Origin: JBBILG01 sp037445085
Lineage (GTDB): Bacteria; Pseudomonadota; Gammaproteobacteria; Burkholderiales; Methylophilaceae
Assembly (NCBI GenBank): GCA_037445085.1
Contig: JBBILG010000050.1
Span: forward strand, 1 to 13,574
DNA: 13,574 bases
Direction: 5' to 3'
The notes beneath the pieces are model-generated. The model was not told the DNA's origin and did no database searches. It saw nothing but the letters and a program-made list of their open reading frames with translations. Positions within the stretch are counted from its first letter, which is position 1. Every line of letters begins with the position of its first letter. Below are positions 6,518 to 12,955 of this stretch, one piece after another. The position numbers were made by a program, and so were the translations under genes.

Positions 6518-7473
6518 GCGAACACCGCCTCCACGAATTCGCGGGCGTCGAACGGGCGCAGGTCGTTGAGCTGCTCGCCGATGCCGATGTAGCGTACCGG
6601 GATGGGCCGCTCGCGGGCGATGGCGGCGATCACGCCGCCCTTGGCGGTACCGTCCAGCTTGGTCAGCACCAGGCCGGTGACGCCGAGCGCGTCGTCGAAC
6701 GCCTTGATCTGGGCGACGGCGTTCTGGCCGGTGTTGGCGTCCAACACGAGCAGTACTTCGTGTGGCGCGCCGGGCAGCGCCTTGTCGATGACGCGCCTGA
6801 CCTTCCTGATTTCTTCCATCAGGTTGAGCTGGGTGGGCAGTCGCCCGGCGGTGTCGGCCAGCACCACGTCGATGCCGCGCGCCTTCGCCGAATTCACGGC
6901 ATCGAAAATCACCGCGGCGGCGTCACCGCTCTCCTGCGCCACCACGTGTACGTTGTTGCGCGCCCCCCAGGCGGCGAGCTGCTCGCGCGCGGCGGCGCGA
7001 AAGGTGTCGCCGGCGGCGATCAGCACCGATTTGCCCTGGGCCTGCAACTGCCAGGCCAGCTTGCCGATGGTGGTGGTCTTGCCGGAGCCGTTGACGCCGG
7101 CCAGCATGATGACGAAAGGCCGCGCCGTCCCGGTATCCAGCGGCTGCTGCAGCGGTTGCAGCAGCTCCAGCAGGGACTGTCGCAACGCCTCGCGTAACTG
7201 GGTGGTGTCGGAAAGCCCCTGGCGCCTGACGCGGCCACGCACCTGTTCGAGCAGGGCTTGGGTGGCGCCCACGCCGACATCGGCGGTAAGCAGGATGGTT
7301 TCCAGCTCCTCGTAAACCGCCTCGTCTATCCTGCCGCCGCCGAACAATCCGGCGAGCTGGCCGCCAAGCTGGCTGCGCGTGCGGGCCAAGCCCTGCCGCA
7401 GCCGCTCGGCCCAGCCCGGAGCGGTTTCCGCGGCGGGGGCGGCGTCACCGTTTTTCCTGAACAAATTGAGCAT
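6514..7473 (-). CDS. ftsY: Signal recognition particle receptor FtsY
   Basis: The 319-residue GTPase docks SRP-ribosome complexes at the inner membrane for co-translational insertion. After a short lead the N domain runs from about residue 24 to 100. The G domain follows, with Walker A GVNGSGKT (126-133), the GDTFRAAAREQL insertion-box segment, DTAGR (207-211), TKLDG (271-275) and the closing GIGEQLNDLRPFDAREFVEAVF. The acidic A domain of E. coli FtsY is nearly absent: only about 20 residues precede the N domain. The ATG at 7473 has no SD, but TAAAAT lies six bases upstream, so the message may be leaderless. It is first in the ftsYEX operon and divergent from the M16 genes. Confidence 0.97.
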   Translation of the reverse strand: MLNLFRKNGDAAPAAETAPGWAERLRQGLARTRSQLGGQLAGLFGGGRIDEAVYEELETILLTADVGVGATQALLEQVRGRVRRQGLSDTTQLREALRQSLLELLQPLQQPLDTGTARPFVIMLAGVNGSGKTTTIGKLAWQLQAQGKSVLIAAGDTFRAAAREQLAAWGARNNVHVVAQESGDAAAVIFDAVNSAKARGIDVVLADTAGRLPTQLNLMEEIRKVRRVIDKALPGAPHEVLLVLDANTGQNAVAQIKAFDDALGVTGLVLTKLDGTAKGGVIAAIARERPIPVRYIGIGEQLNDLRPFDAREFVEAVFA

Positions 7474-7479
7474 GGCGCC

Positions 7480-7485
7480 ATTTTA
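7480..7485 (-). promoter_or_regulatory. -10 element of ftsY (leaderless-type spacing)
   Basis: TAAAAT on the minus strand (7485-7480) is followed by GGCGCC and then the ftsY ATG at 7473. The predicted transcription start coincides with the start codon. I see no good -35 hexamer at 16-18 bases upstream. Confidence 0.5.
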
Positions 7486-7560
7486 CCCGGTTGCGGGCGA
7501 ATCGGCTGCTGCAATGCGCGGCCAGAACTCGGCACGCCGCCGCCGGTCATAATTGCCGCT

Positions 7561-7605
7561 TGCCGGCAGGACGGCCAGATGCCGGCACAGCGCACAGGAT
7601 ATAAT
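7561..7605 (+). promoter_or_regulatory. Promoter region of the M16 gene operon with a repeated palindrome
   Basis: A consensus -10 TATAAT stands at 7600-7605, giving an expected transcription start near 7612 and a leader of about 30 bases that carries the SD. Upstream are two identical copies of the 8-base palindrome TGCCGGCA (7561-7568 and 7580-7587), 19 bases apart start to start. They fall about where a -35 element would be, and no good -35 is visible. They could be regulator half-sites or a hairpin. Confidence 0.5.
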
Positions 7606-7641
7606 CCTGGATAACCGCGAAACCCGAGAGGAGCTTCCCCC

Positions 7642-9006
7642 GTGTTGAAACGATGCATGGCTTTCCTGCTGGTCCTGTTACCGGCTGTGGCGTTGGCCGG
7701 GAACATCCATGAATTCAGGCTCGACAACGGCATGCGCGTGATCGTGCAGGAAGACCATCGTGCCCCGGTGGTGGTGTCGCAGGTGTGGTACCGCGCCGGC
7801 AGCATGGATGAATTCAACGGCACCACCGGCGTGGCGCACGTGCTGGAGCACATGATGTTCAAGGGCACCGAGAAAGTGCCGCCCGGCCAGTTCTCGCGCA
7901 TCATCGCCGCGGCCGGCGGGCGCGAGAACGCCTTCACCGGCCGCGACTACACGGCCTATTTCCAGCAGCTCGAACAATCCAGACTGGAGCTGGCGCTCCA
8001 GCTGGAGGCAGACCGCATGGTCAACCTGCGCCTTGGCGCGGCGGAATTCGCCAAGGAAATCAACGTGGTCAAGGAAGAACGGCGCTGGCGCACCGAGGAC
8101 AGGCCGCACGGGCTGGTGTACGAGCATTTCATGGCCGCCGCCTACCAGGCGCACCCCTACGGCCGCCCCATCGTCGGCCGGATGAGCGACCTCGAACACA
8201 TGACGGTGGACGACACGCGCGACTGGTATGAGCGCTGGTATGCGCCCAACAACGCCATCCTGGTGGTGGTGGGCGATGTCAGGGCTCAGGACGTGCGGGT
8301 GCTGGCGGAAAAGCATTTCGGTGCCTTGCCGCCGCGCACCCTGCCACCGCGCAAGCCGCAGACCGAGCCGCCGCAGCGCGGCGAGCGCCGCGTCACCGTG
8401 CAGGCGCCGGCCAAGTTGCCCTACCTGCTGATGGGCTTCCACGTTCCGGTGCTCACCGGCGCGGAAAACGAATGGGAGCCTTACGCGCTGTCCATCCTGG
8501 CGGGCGTGCTGGACGGCAATGCCTCGGCGCGTCTCAACCAGAACCTGGTACGTCGCCACCGCACCGCGCTGGAAGTGGGCGCCGGCTACGATGCCGTACA
8601 GCGTGGCGGCACCGCGCTGTTCATGCTGGAGGGCACGCCGAGCGAGGGCGTGACGGTGTCCGACCTCGAACACGCCCTGCTGTGGGAAATCGAGAAGATC
8701 AAGCACGACGGCATCACCGAGGAGGAACTGCGGCGGGTCAAGGCCCAAGTGATCGCGGCCGACGTGTATCAGCGCGATTCCATGTTCTTCCAGGCCATGC
8801 AGATCGGCAAACTGGAAATCGCCGGCCTGTCCTGGCGGCTGCTCGGGGACTATCCGGCCAGGCTGCAGGCGGTCAGCGCGGGGCAGGTGCAGGAAGTCGC
8901 GCGCAAATACTTCACCTCGCAAAACATGACGGTGGCGGTGCTGGACCCGCAGCCGCTGGACGAGAACCGGCCACAACTGCGCAAGGAGTTCACCCATGGT
9001 CGCTAG
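7642..9006 (+). CDS. M16 family zinc metalloprotease, catalytic subunit type (PqqL/YmxG-like)
   Basis: The 454-residue product is a two-lobed M16B peptidase with the inverted zinc motif HVLEH (66-70) and the downstream ligand in VVKEERR (E145/E146), so it should be active. Residues 1-19 look like a signal peptide ending in ALA, which points to the periplasm. The N-terminal lobe opens with FRLDNGMRVIVQEDHRAPVV, and the second lobe begins after about residue 250. The GTG start at 7642 has SD GAGAGGAG (7626-7633) at eight bases; an in-frame ATG at 7654 would shorten the signal peptide. The substrate is unknown. It overlaps the next M16 gene by 11 bases, so the pair is probably translated together and may form a complex, as in other M16B pairs. 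Confidence 0.93.
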   Translation: MLKRCMAFLLVLLPAVALAGNIHEFRLDNGMRVIVQEDHRAPVVVSQVWYRAGSMDEFNGTTGVAHVLEHMMFKGTEKVPPGQFSRIIAAAGGRENAFTGRDYTAYFQQLEQSRLELALQLEADRMVNLRLGAAEFAKEINVVKEERRWRTEDRPHGLVYEHFMAAAYQAHPYGRPIVGRMSDLEHMTVDDTRDWYERWYAPNNAILVVVGDVRAQDVRVLAEKHFGALPPRTLPPRKPQTEPPQRGERRVTVQAPAKLPYLLMGFHVPVLTGAENEWEPYALSILAGVLDGNASARLNQNLVRRHRTALEVGAGYDAVQRGGTALFMLEGTPSEGVTVSDLEHALLWEIEKIKHDGITEEELRRVKAQVIAADVYQRDSMFFQAMQIGKLEIAGLSWRLLGDYPARLQAVSAGQVQEVARKYFTSQNMTVAVLDPQPLDENRPQLRKEFTHGR

Positions 9007-10330
9007 GCTCCGTTTTCCTGGCTCCCGGCATGCCGTCGTCTGGCTGGCCCTTCTTTTCTGGGCCCTGACCGCCCAGGCCGCCCTGCCCATCCAGCACTGG
9101 CAGACCGCCAGCGGCGTCCGCGTGTACTTCGTGGAAAATCGCGCCCTGCCCATCATCGACCTCAGCGTCACCTTCCCCGCTGGCAGCAGCCGCGACCCGC
9201 AGGGACAGGAGGGGGTGGCCAGCCTCACCCGTCACCTGCTCACCCTGGGCGCGGCCGGCATGAGCGATGCCGAGATCGCCGAGCGCCTGGCGGACGTCGG
9301 CGCCGTGCTCGGCGGCGAGTTCGACGCCGACCGCGCCGGGCTTTCCCTGCGCACCCTGAGCAGCGAGCGCGAGAGCGGCCAGGCGCTGGAGGTATACGCG
9401 CGGCTGCTGCAGCAGCCGGATTTCCCCGCCGACGTGCTGGAGCGCGAAAAGGCGCGGGTGATCGCCGCCCTGCGCGAGGCCGAGACCCAGCCCGACAGCA
9501 TCGCCGCCCGGGCCTTCGCCGCGGCGCTGTACGGCGACCACCCCTACGGGCGCCGGCAGAGCGGCGAGATCGCCACGGTATCGGCCCTGCGGCGCGAGCA
9601 CCTGGTGGAGCTCCATCGCCGCCACTACACCGCGGAGGCCGCCGTCATCGCGCTGATCGGCGACATGAGCCGCGCCCGGGCCGAAGGGATCGCCGAGATG
9701 CTCAGTGCCGGCCTGCCGCGCGCGCAGCAGGCCGGCGCCGCGCTGCCGCCGGTGGCCTATCCCGCGGCGCCGGTGCGCCGCGTCATCCCGCATCCGGCCA
9801 CCCAGTCGCACATCCTGCTCGGCTATCCCGGGGTCAAGCGCGGCGACGCCGACTACTTCCCGCTCTATGTCGGCAACTACATCCTTGGCGGCGGCGGCTT
9901 CGTCTCTCGCCTGACCGAGGAAGTGCGCGAGAAGCGCGGCCTGGTCTACAGCGTGTACAGCTATTTCATGCCGATGGCCGAGCTGGGTCCGTTCCAGATC
10001 GGCCTGCAGACCCAGCGCGCGCAGGGCGGGGAGGCGCTCGACGTGGTGCGCGGGACGCTGCGACGCTTCATCGACGAAGGCCCTACCGAACAGGAACTGC
10101 AGGCCGCCAAGGACAACATCGTCGGCGGTTTCCCGCTGCGCTTCGACAGTAACCGCAAGATCCTCGACCATCTGGCGATGATCGGCTTCTACCGCCTGCC
10201 GCTCACCTACCTCGACGACTTCGTCAGACAAATCGATCAGGTGACCACCGCGCAGATCCGCGCAGCCTTCCAGCGGCGCATCGTTCCGGACAGGATGGTG
10301 ACCGTCATTGTCGCCGGCGACGCAGAATAA
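8996..10330 (+). CDS. M16 family peptidase-like protein lacking the zinc motif
   Basis: The 444-residue paralogue of the preceding gene has a signal peptide (about residues 1-28, ending AQA). Where the first protein has HVLEH, this one reads SLTRH (76-80), so only the last histidine remains and zinc catalysis is not expected. The C-lobe keeps the R/Y-type substrate-binding segment REKRGLVYSVYSYF, and FVSRLTEEVREKRG is well conserved. In M16B pairs one subunit carries the zinc site and the other the R/Y motif, so this is most likely the non-catalytic partner. The ATG at 8996 has SD AAGGAG (8983-8988) at seven bases and lies inside the end of the upstream gene. Its own end overlaps rsmD by 23 bases. 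Confidence 0.92.
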   Translation: MVARLRFPGSRHAVVWLALLFWALTAQAALPIQHWQTASGVRVYFVENRALPIIDLSVTFPAGSSRDPQGQEGVASLTRHLLTLGAAGMSDAEIAERLADVGAVLGGEFDADRAGLSLRTLSSERESGQALEVYARLLQQPDFPADVLEREKARVIAALREAETQPDSIAARAFAAALYGDHPYGRRQSGEIATVSALRREHLVELHRRHYTAEAAVIALIGDMSRARAEGIAEMLSAGLPRAQQAGAALPPVAYPAAPVRRVIPHPATQSHILLGYPGVKRGDADYFPLYVGNYILGGGGFVSRLTEEVREKRGLVYSVYSYFMPMAELGPFQIGLQTQRAQGGEALDVVRGTLRRFIDEGPTEQELQAAKDNIVGGFPLRFDSNRKILDHLAMIGFYRLPLTYLDDFVRQIDQVTTAQIRAAFQRRIVPDRMVTVIVAGDAE

Positions 10331-10877
10331 GGTCAGGATCGGCGCCGGCGCGTGGCGCAGCCGCGTGCTGCGCTTCCCCGATGCGCACGGCCTGCGCCCC
10401 ACGCCGGAGCGCGTGCGGCAGACGCTGTTCAACTGGCTGGGGCAGGAACTGCATGGTCTGCGCTGCCTGGACCTGTTTGCCGGCAGCGGGGCGCTGGGCT
10501 TCGAGGCAGCCTCGCGTGGTGCGGCCGAGGTGGTGCTGGTGGAGCAGAACCCCGCCGTGCACCGGGCGCTGGCGGACAACGCGCGCCTGCTGGGCGCCTC
10601 GCGCCTGGTGCTGCTGCGCGAGGAGGCGCAGCAGTTTCTCGCCCGCAACCGTGAACCGTTCGACGTGATCTTTCTCGACCCGCCGTTCGGGCAGAACTGG
10701 ACAGCCCGCCTGCTGCCGCAACTGGCGCGCCACCTCGGACCGGGCGGCATGCTTTACGTGGAGATGGAAGCGGCCCTGCGGGAAATTCCCGGCTGGCGGG
10801 TCCACAAGCATGGCAGGGCGGGCAATGTGCACTATCACCTGCTAGAATTGAACAGTGTCCACACCGATCCGCAATAA
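10308..10877 (+). CDS. rsmD: 16S rRNA (guanine(966)-N(2))-methyltransferase RsmD
   Basis: The 189-residue Rossmann methyltransferase has SAM motif DLFAGSG (55-61) and catalytic motif DPPF (124-127). GLRPTPERVRQTLFNWL is the diagnostic RsmD segment. It modifies G966 of 16S rRNA with SAM as donor during 30S assembly. The start must be the TTG at 10308: an in-frame TGA lies at 10299-10301, and no ATG or GTG occurs before the conserved VRIGAGAWR. AGGATGG just upstream can serve as the SD. It overlaps the M16 gene by 23 bases at its start and coaD by 23 bases at its end. Confidence 0.94.
   Translation: MSPATQNKVRIGAGAWRSRVLRFPDAHGLRPTPERVRQTLFNWLGQELHGLRCLDLFAGSGALGFEAASRGAAEVVLVEQNPAVHRALADNARLLGASRLVLLREEAQQFLARNREPFDVIFLDPPFGQNWTARLLPQLARHLGPGGMLYVEMEAALREIPGWRVHKHGRAGNVHYHLLELNSVHTDPQ
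10843..10848 (+). promoter_or_regulatory. -10 element for coaD inside the end of rsmD
   Basis: TAGAAT at 10843-10848 is followed by TGAACA and the coaD GTG at 10855, the same six-base spacing seen at four other starts in the window. There is no clear -35 hexamer. It would let coaD and the ferredoxin gene be transcribed independently of the M16-rsmD operon. Confidence 0.45.
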
Positions 10878-11352
10878 GGCCATCTACCCCGGCACCTTCG
10901 ACCCGCTCACGCGCGGCCACGAGGACATCGCCCGTCGCGCGGCGGGGCTGTTCTCGGAGCTGATCGTGGCGGTGGCGGACAACACCAGCAAGAAATCCTT
11001 CTTCAGCATCGGGGAGCGGGTGGAGATGACGGCGGCTGCGCTGGCCGACTGCCCCAACGTGCGTGTGATGAGCTTTTCCGGGCTGCTCATGCGCTTCGTG
11101 CAGGAGCAGCAGGCCGGCGTGGTGCTGCGGGGCCTGCGCGCGGTGTCGGATTTCGAATACGAGTTCCAGTTGGCCGGCATGAACCGCAAGCTCTACCCGG
11201 GCGTCGAGACCCTGTTTCTCACCCCGGCCGAACAGTACATGTTCATTTCCGCCAGCCTGGTGCGCGAGATCGCGCGTCTGGGTGGCGATGTGGCGCAGTT
11301 CGTGTCTCCGCTGGTGGAACGGCGGCTGAAACAGAAAATGGCGAGCGTTTGA
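10855..11352 (+). CDS. coaD: Phosphopantetheine adenylyltransferase
   Basis: The 165-residue enzyme joins ATP and 4'-phosphopantetheine to give dephospho-CoA, the penultimate step of CoA synthesis. It is a nucleotidyltransferase with the T-x-G-H motif TRGH (19-22) after YPGTFDPL. The second motif is ISASLVR (131-137), and VVLRGLRAVSDFEYEFQLAGMN is the family core. The length is typical. The GTG start at 10855 has no SD; alignment with the family (IRNKAIYPGTFDP) supports it. It overlaps the rsmD 3' end by 23 bases, an arrangement frequent in proteobacteria, and the ferredoxin gene begins one base after its stop. Confidence 0.97.
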   Translation: MSTPIRNKAIYPGTFDPLTRGHEDIARRAAGLFSELIVAVADNTSKKSFFSIGERVEMTAAALADCPNVRVMSFSGLLMRFVQEQQAGVVLRGLRAVSDFEYEFQLAGMNRKLYPGVETLFLTPAEQYMFISASLVREIARLGGDVAQFVSPLVERRLKQKMASV

Positions 11353-11353
11353 T

Positions 11354-11611
11354 ATGGCTTTGATGATTACCGACGAATGCATCAACTGCGACGTGTGCGA
11401 GCCGGAATGCCCCAACGGCGCGATTTCACAGGGGCCGGAAATCTACGAGATCGACCCCGGCAAGTGCACCGAGTGCGTCGGCCACTATGACAGGCCGCAG
11501 TGCCAGGAAGTTTGCCCCATCGACTGCATCCCCTTCAACCCGGACTACCGGGAAAGCCGCGAGCAGTTGCTGGAGAAATACCGCCGTCTCACCGGCAAGC
11601 AAGCCGCATAG
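11354..11611 (+). CDS. 2[4Fe-4S] ferredoxin, Allochromatium (Alvin) type
   Basis: The 85-residue electron carrier has cysteines C9, C12, C15, C19 for one cluster arm and C38, C41, C50, C54 for the other. The eight-residue spacing between C41 and C50 (CVGHYDRPQC) and the helical C-terminal tail after C58 are the hallmarks of the Alvin/YfhL type. The first 22 residues (ALMITDECINCDVCEPECPNG segment) match my memory of the Allochromatium vinosum ferredoxin. These proteins have very low, well-separated cluster potentials. The ATG lies one base after the coaD stop and has no SD, so coupling to coaD is likely. The last 23 bases overlap the mtfA 3' end on the other strand. The physiological partner cannot be told from the window. 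Confidence 0.96.
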   Translation: MALMITDECINCDVCEPECPNGAISQGPEIYEIDPGKCTECVGHYDRPQCQEVCPIDCIPFNPDYRESREQLLEKYRRLTGKQAA

Positions 11612-12359
11612 CCGGGTCCTGCCGGTAGAATAGCCCGAGCTGTGCGTACACCGCCGGGTACGCCTGTCTGAGCAGGTGCGGGGTCTCGAAGAAATGCTCG
11701 CTCATCACCGCGAAGAATTCCTGCGGCGCCTCGGCTCCATAAGGGTCGAGCGCGGTTTCCTCGCCCGCATCCACGCGCGCGCGCAGATCCTCATAAGCCG
11801 GCTCGAAGGCCGCGCGCCAGTCCTGCGCGCGCATGCCAGGGTGCAGTGCCGGACAGCCGTCCATGGCGCCGTTGGAATAATCCAGCTTGTGCGCCAGCTC
11901 GTGGATCACCGTGTTGTAGCCGTCGCGGTTGCCCGAGGCCGCCACATCCGCCCACGACAGCACCACCGGGCCGCGTTCCCACGCCTCGCCGCTGCGGATC
12001 TCGCGGCGCGCGTGCACCAGGCCGTATTCGTCGGTCCATTCCTGGCGCGTGACGAATTCTTCCGGGTAAAGAACCAGCGATTGCCAGCCCTCGTACCAAT
12101 CCAGGCCGAGGTGCAGGATGGGCAGCACCGCCTGCGCGGCGAGGTCGAGGCGCATGGCATCGGTGAGTTCCAGCCCCTGCACCGGCTCCAGGTGTTTTTC
12201 GAACAGGAACAGGGTGGCCAGCTCGCGCAGGCATTCCAGTTCGCCTGCTTCCAGGCCGTCGAACAGGGGCAGGTTGGCCACCACCGCCCGCCAGTCGGAG
12301 GGGTCGATCAAGCGCTGCCGCAGCGCTCGCCGGCGGCGCCAGTTCCTGAAGAATGCCAT
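11589..12359 (-). CDS. mtfA: MtfA-type zinc metallopeptidase (M90 family)
   Basis: The 256-residue cytosolic protein of the MtfA (YeeI) family has the zinc motif HELAH (153-157) in the context YNTVIHELAHKLDYSNGAMDG, which is characteristic. The acidic segment APQEFFAVMSEHFFE (211-225) should supply the third ligand. In E. coli MtfA binds the Mlc repressor and so influences the glucose PTS; whether Mlc exists here is unknown. I choose the ATG at 12359 because TAGAAT lies six bases upstream, matching other starts here. A GTG at 12365 would add two residues (MR) and has no SD. The gene is divergent from gloA, 59 bases apart, and overlaps the ferredoxin gene tail-to-tail by 23 bases. Confidence 0.9.
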   Translation of the reverse strand: MAFFRNWRRRRALRQRLIDPSDWRAVVANLPLFDGLEAGELECLRELATLFLFEKHLEPVQGLELTDAMRLDLAAQAVLPILHLGLDWYEGWQSLVLYPEEFVTRQEWTDEYGLVHARREIRSGEAWERGPVVLSWADVAASGNRDGYNTVIHELAHKLDYSNGAMDGCPALHPGMRAQDWRAAFEPAYEDLRARVDAGEETALDPYGAEAPQEFFAVMSEHFFETPHLLRQAYPAVYAQLGLFYRQDPAMRLACR

Positions 12360-12365
12360 GCGCAC

Positions 12366-12371
12366 ATTCTA
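12366..12371 (-). promoter_or_regulatory. -10 element of mtfA (leaderless-type spacing)
   Basis: TAGAAT on the minus strand (12371-12366) is followed by GTGCGC and the ATG at 12359. The wider context CGCTAGAAT closely resembles CGCTAGACT before modA. No convincing -35 hexamer is visible. Confidence 0.45.
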
Positions 12372-12418
12372 GCGTGATCATGGTGCAGGCGACGTTCATT
12401 GCAAAGGAGAAGAAGCCC

Positions 12419-12814
12419 ATGCGCATCCTGCACACCATGCTGCGGGTCGGCGACCTCGACCGCTCCATCCGGTTCTATACCGAAATTCTCGGCATGCAGG
12501 TGCTGCGCCGCGAGGACTACCCGGAGGGCAGGTTCACCCTGGCTTTCGTCGGCTACGGCAGCGAGCGCGACCACACCGTGCTCGAACTGACCTATAACTG
12601 GGGTGTGGGACGCTACGAGCCCGGCACCGCCTTCGGCCACATCGCCATCGAGGTGGACGATGCCCATGCCGCCTGCGAACAGGTGAAGCGGGCCGGCGGC
12701 AAGGTGCTCCGCGAGGCTGGGCCGATGAAGCACGGCACCACCGTGATCGCCTTCGTCGAGGATCCGGACGGTTACCGGATCGAGTTCATCCAGAAGGGCG
12801 CGGCCGGTTACTGA
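12419..12814 (+). CDS. gloA: Lactoylglutathione lyase (glyoxalase I)
   Basis: The 131-residue vicinal oxygen chelate enzyme converts the methylglyoxal-glutathione hemithioacetal to S-lactoylglutathione, the first step of methylglyoxal detoxification. The four metal ligands match E. coli GloA numbering exactly: H5, E56, H74 and E122. The short form without the insertions of the human enzyme predicts a Ni/Co-type enzyme. LRVGDLDRSIRFYTEILGM and EDPDGYRIEFIQ are family signatures. The ATG at 12419 has SD AAGGAG (12404-12409) at nine bases; an upstream in-frame ATG at 12353 overlaps mtfA and adds no conserved sequence. The gene stands alone on its strand, between divergent mtfA and convergent dnaJ. 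Confidence 0.97.
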   Translation: MRILHTMLRVGDLDRSIRFYTEILGMQVLRREDYPEGRFTLAFVGYGSERDHTVLELTYNWGVGRYEPGTAFGHIAIEVDDAHAACEQVKRAGGKVLREAGPMKHGTTVIAFVEDPDGYRIEFIQKGAAGY

Positions 12815-12826
12815 AACTTAGAACCC

Positions 12827-12953
12827 ATTTCATTATGGTGCTGCGCTTGCCCACCCGGGCTTGCGCGGCACTCGTTCCTCGCCGTACTGGCGTGGCCTGA
12901 CCGCTGCGTTCCGGGCGCGCCCCATTTGGCTGCGCTTGCCAGCCTGCTGAAAT
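12827..12953. repeat. Structured repeat-like element between gloA and dnaJ
   Basis: The 127-base block is bounded by inverted ends ATTTCA (12827-12832) and TGAAAT (12948-12953). It contains the 12-base direct repeat GCTGCGCTTGCC at 12840-12851 and 12929-12940, each preceded by CCCATTT (12824-12830 and 12921-12927). Several dyads are present: GCGC-tt-GCCC (12843-12853) with GGGC-tt-GCGC (12857-12866), CGCC/GGCG (12880-12892), the palindrome GGGCGCGCCC (12913-12922) and GGCTG/CAGCC (12928-12944). It starts 12 bases after the gloA stop and ends two bases before the dnaJ stop. It looks like a dispersed intergenic repeat that may also serve as a two-way terminator. The multi-copy nature is inferred, not seen. 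Confidence 0.55.
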
Positions 12954-12955
12954 AG

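Noticed and set aside
7678..10750. Two long antisense open frames (516 and 586 codons) opposite the M16 genes and rsmD
   Set aside because: Antisense frames in GC-rich genes lack stops by composition. The sense strand has intact families, SDs and overlaps, and the antisense products have no recognisable domain.
12353..12418. Upstream ATG start for gloA
   Set aside because: It would overlap the mtfA start region and add an unconserved lead. The ATG at 12419 has a good SD and gives the exact E. coli ligand numbering.
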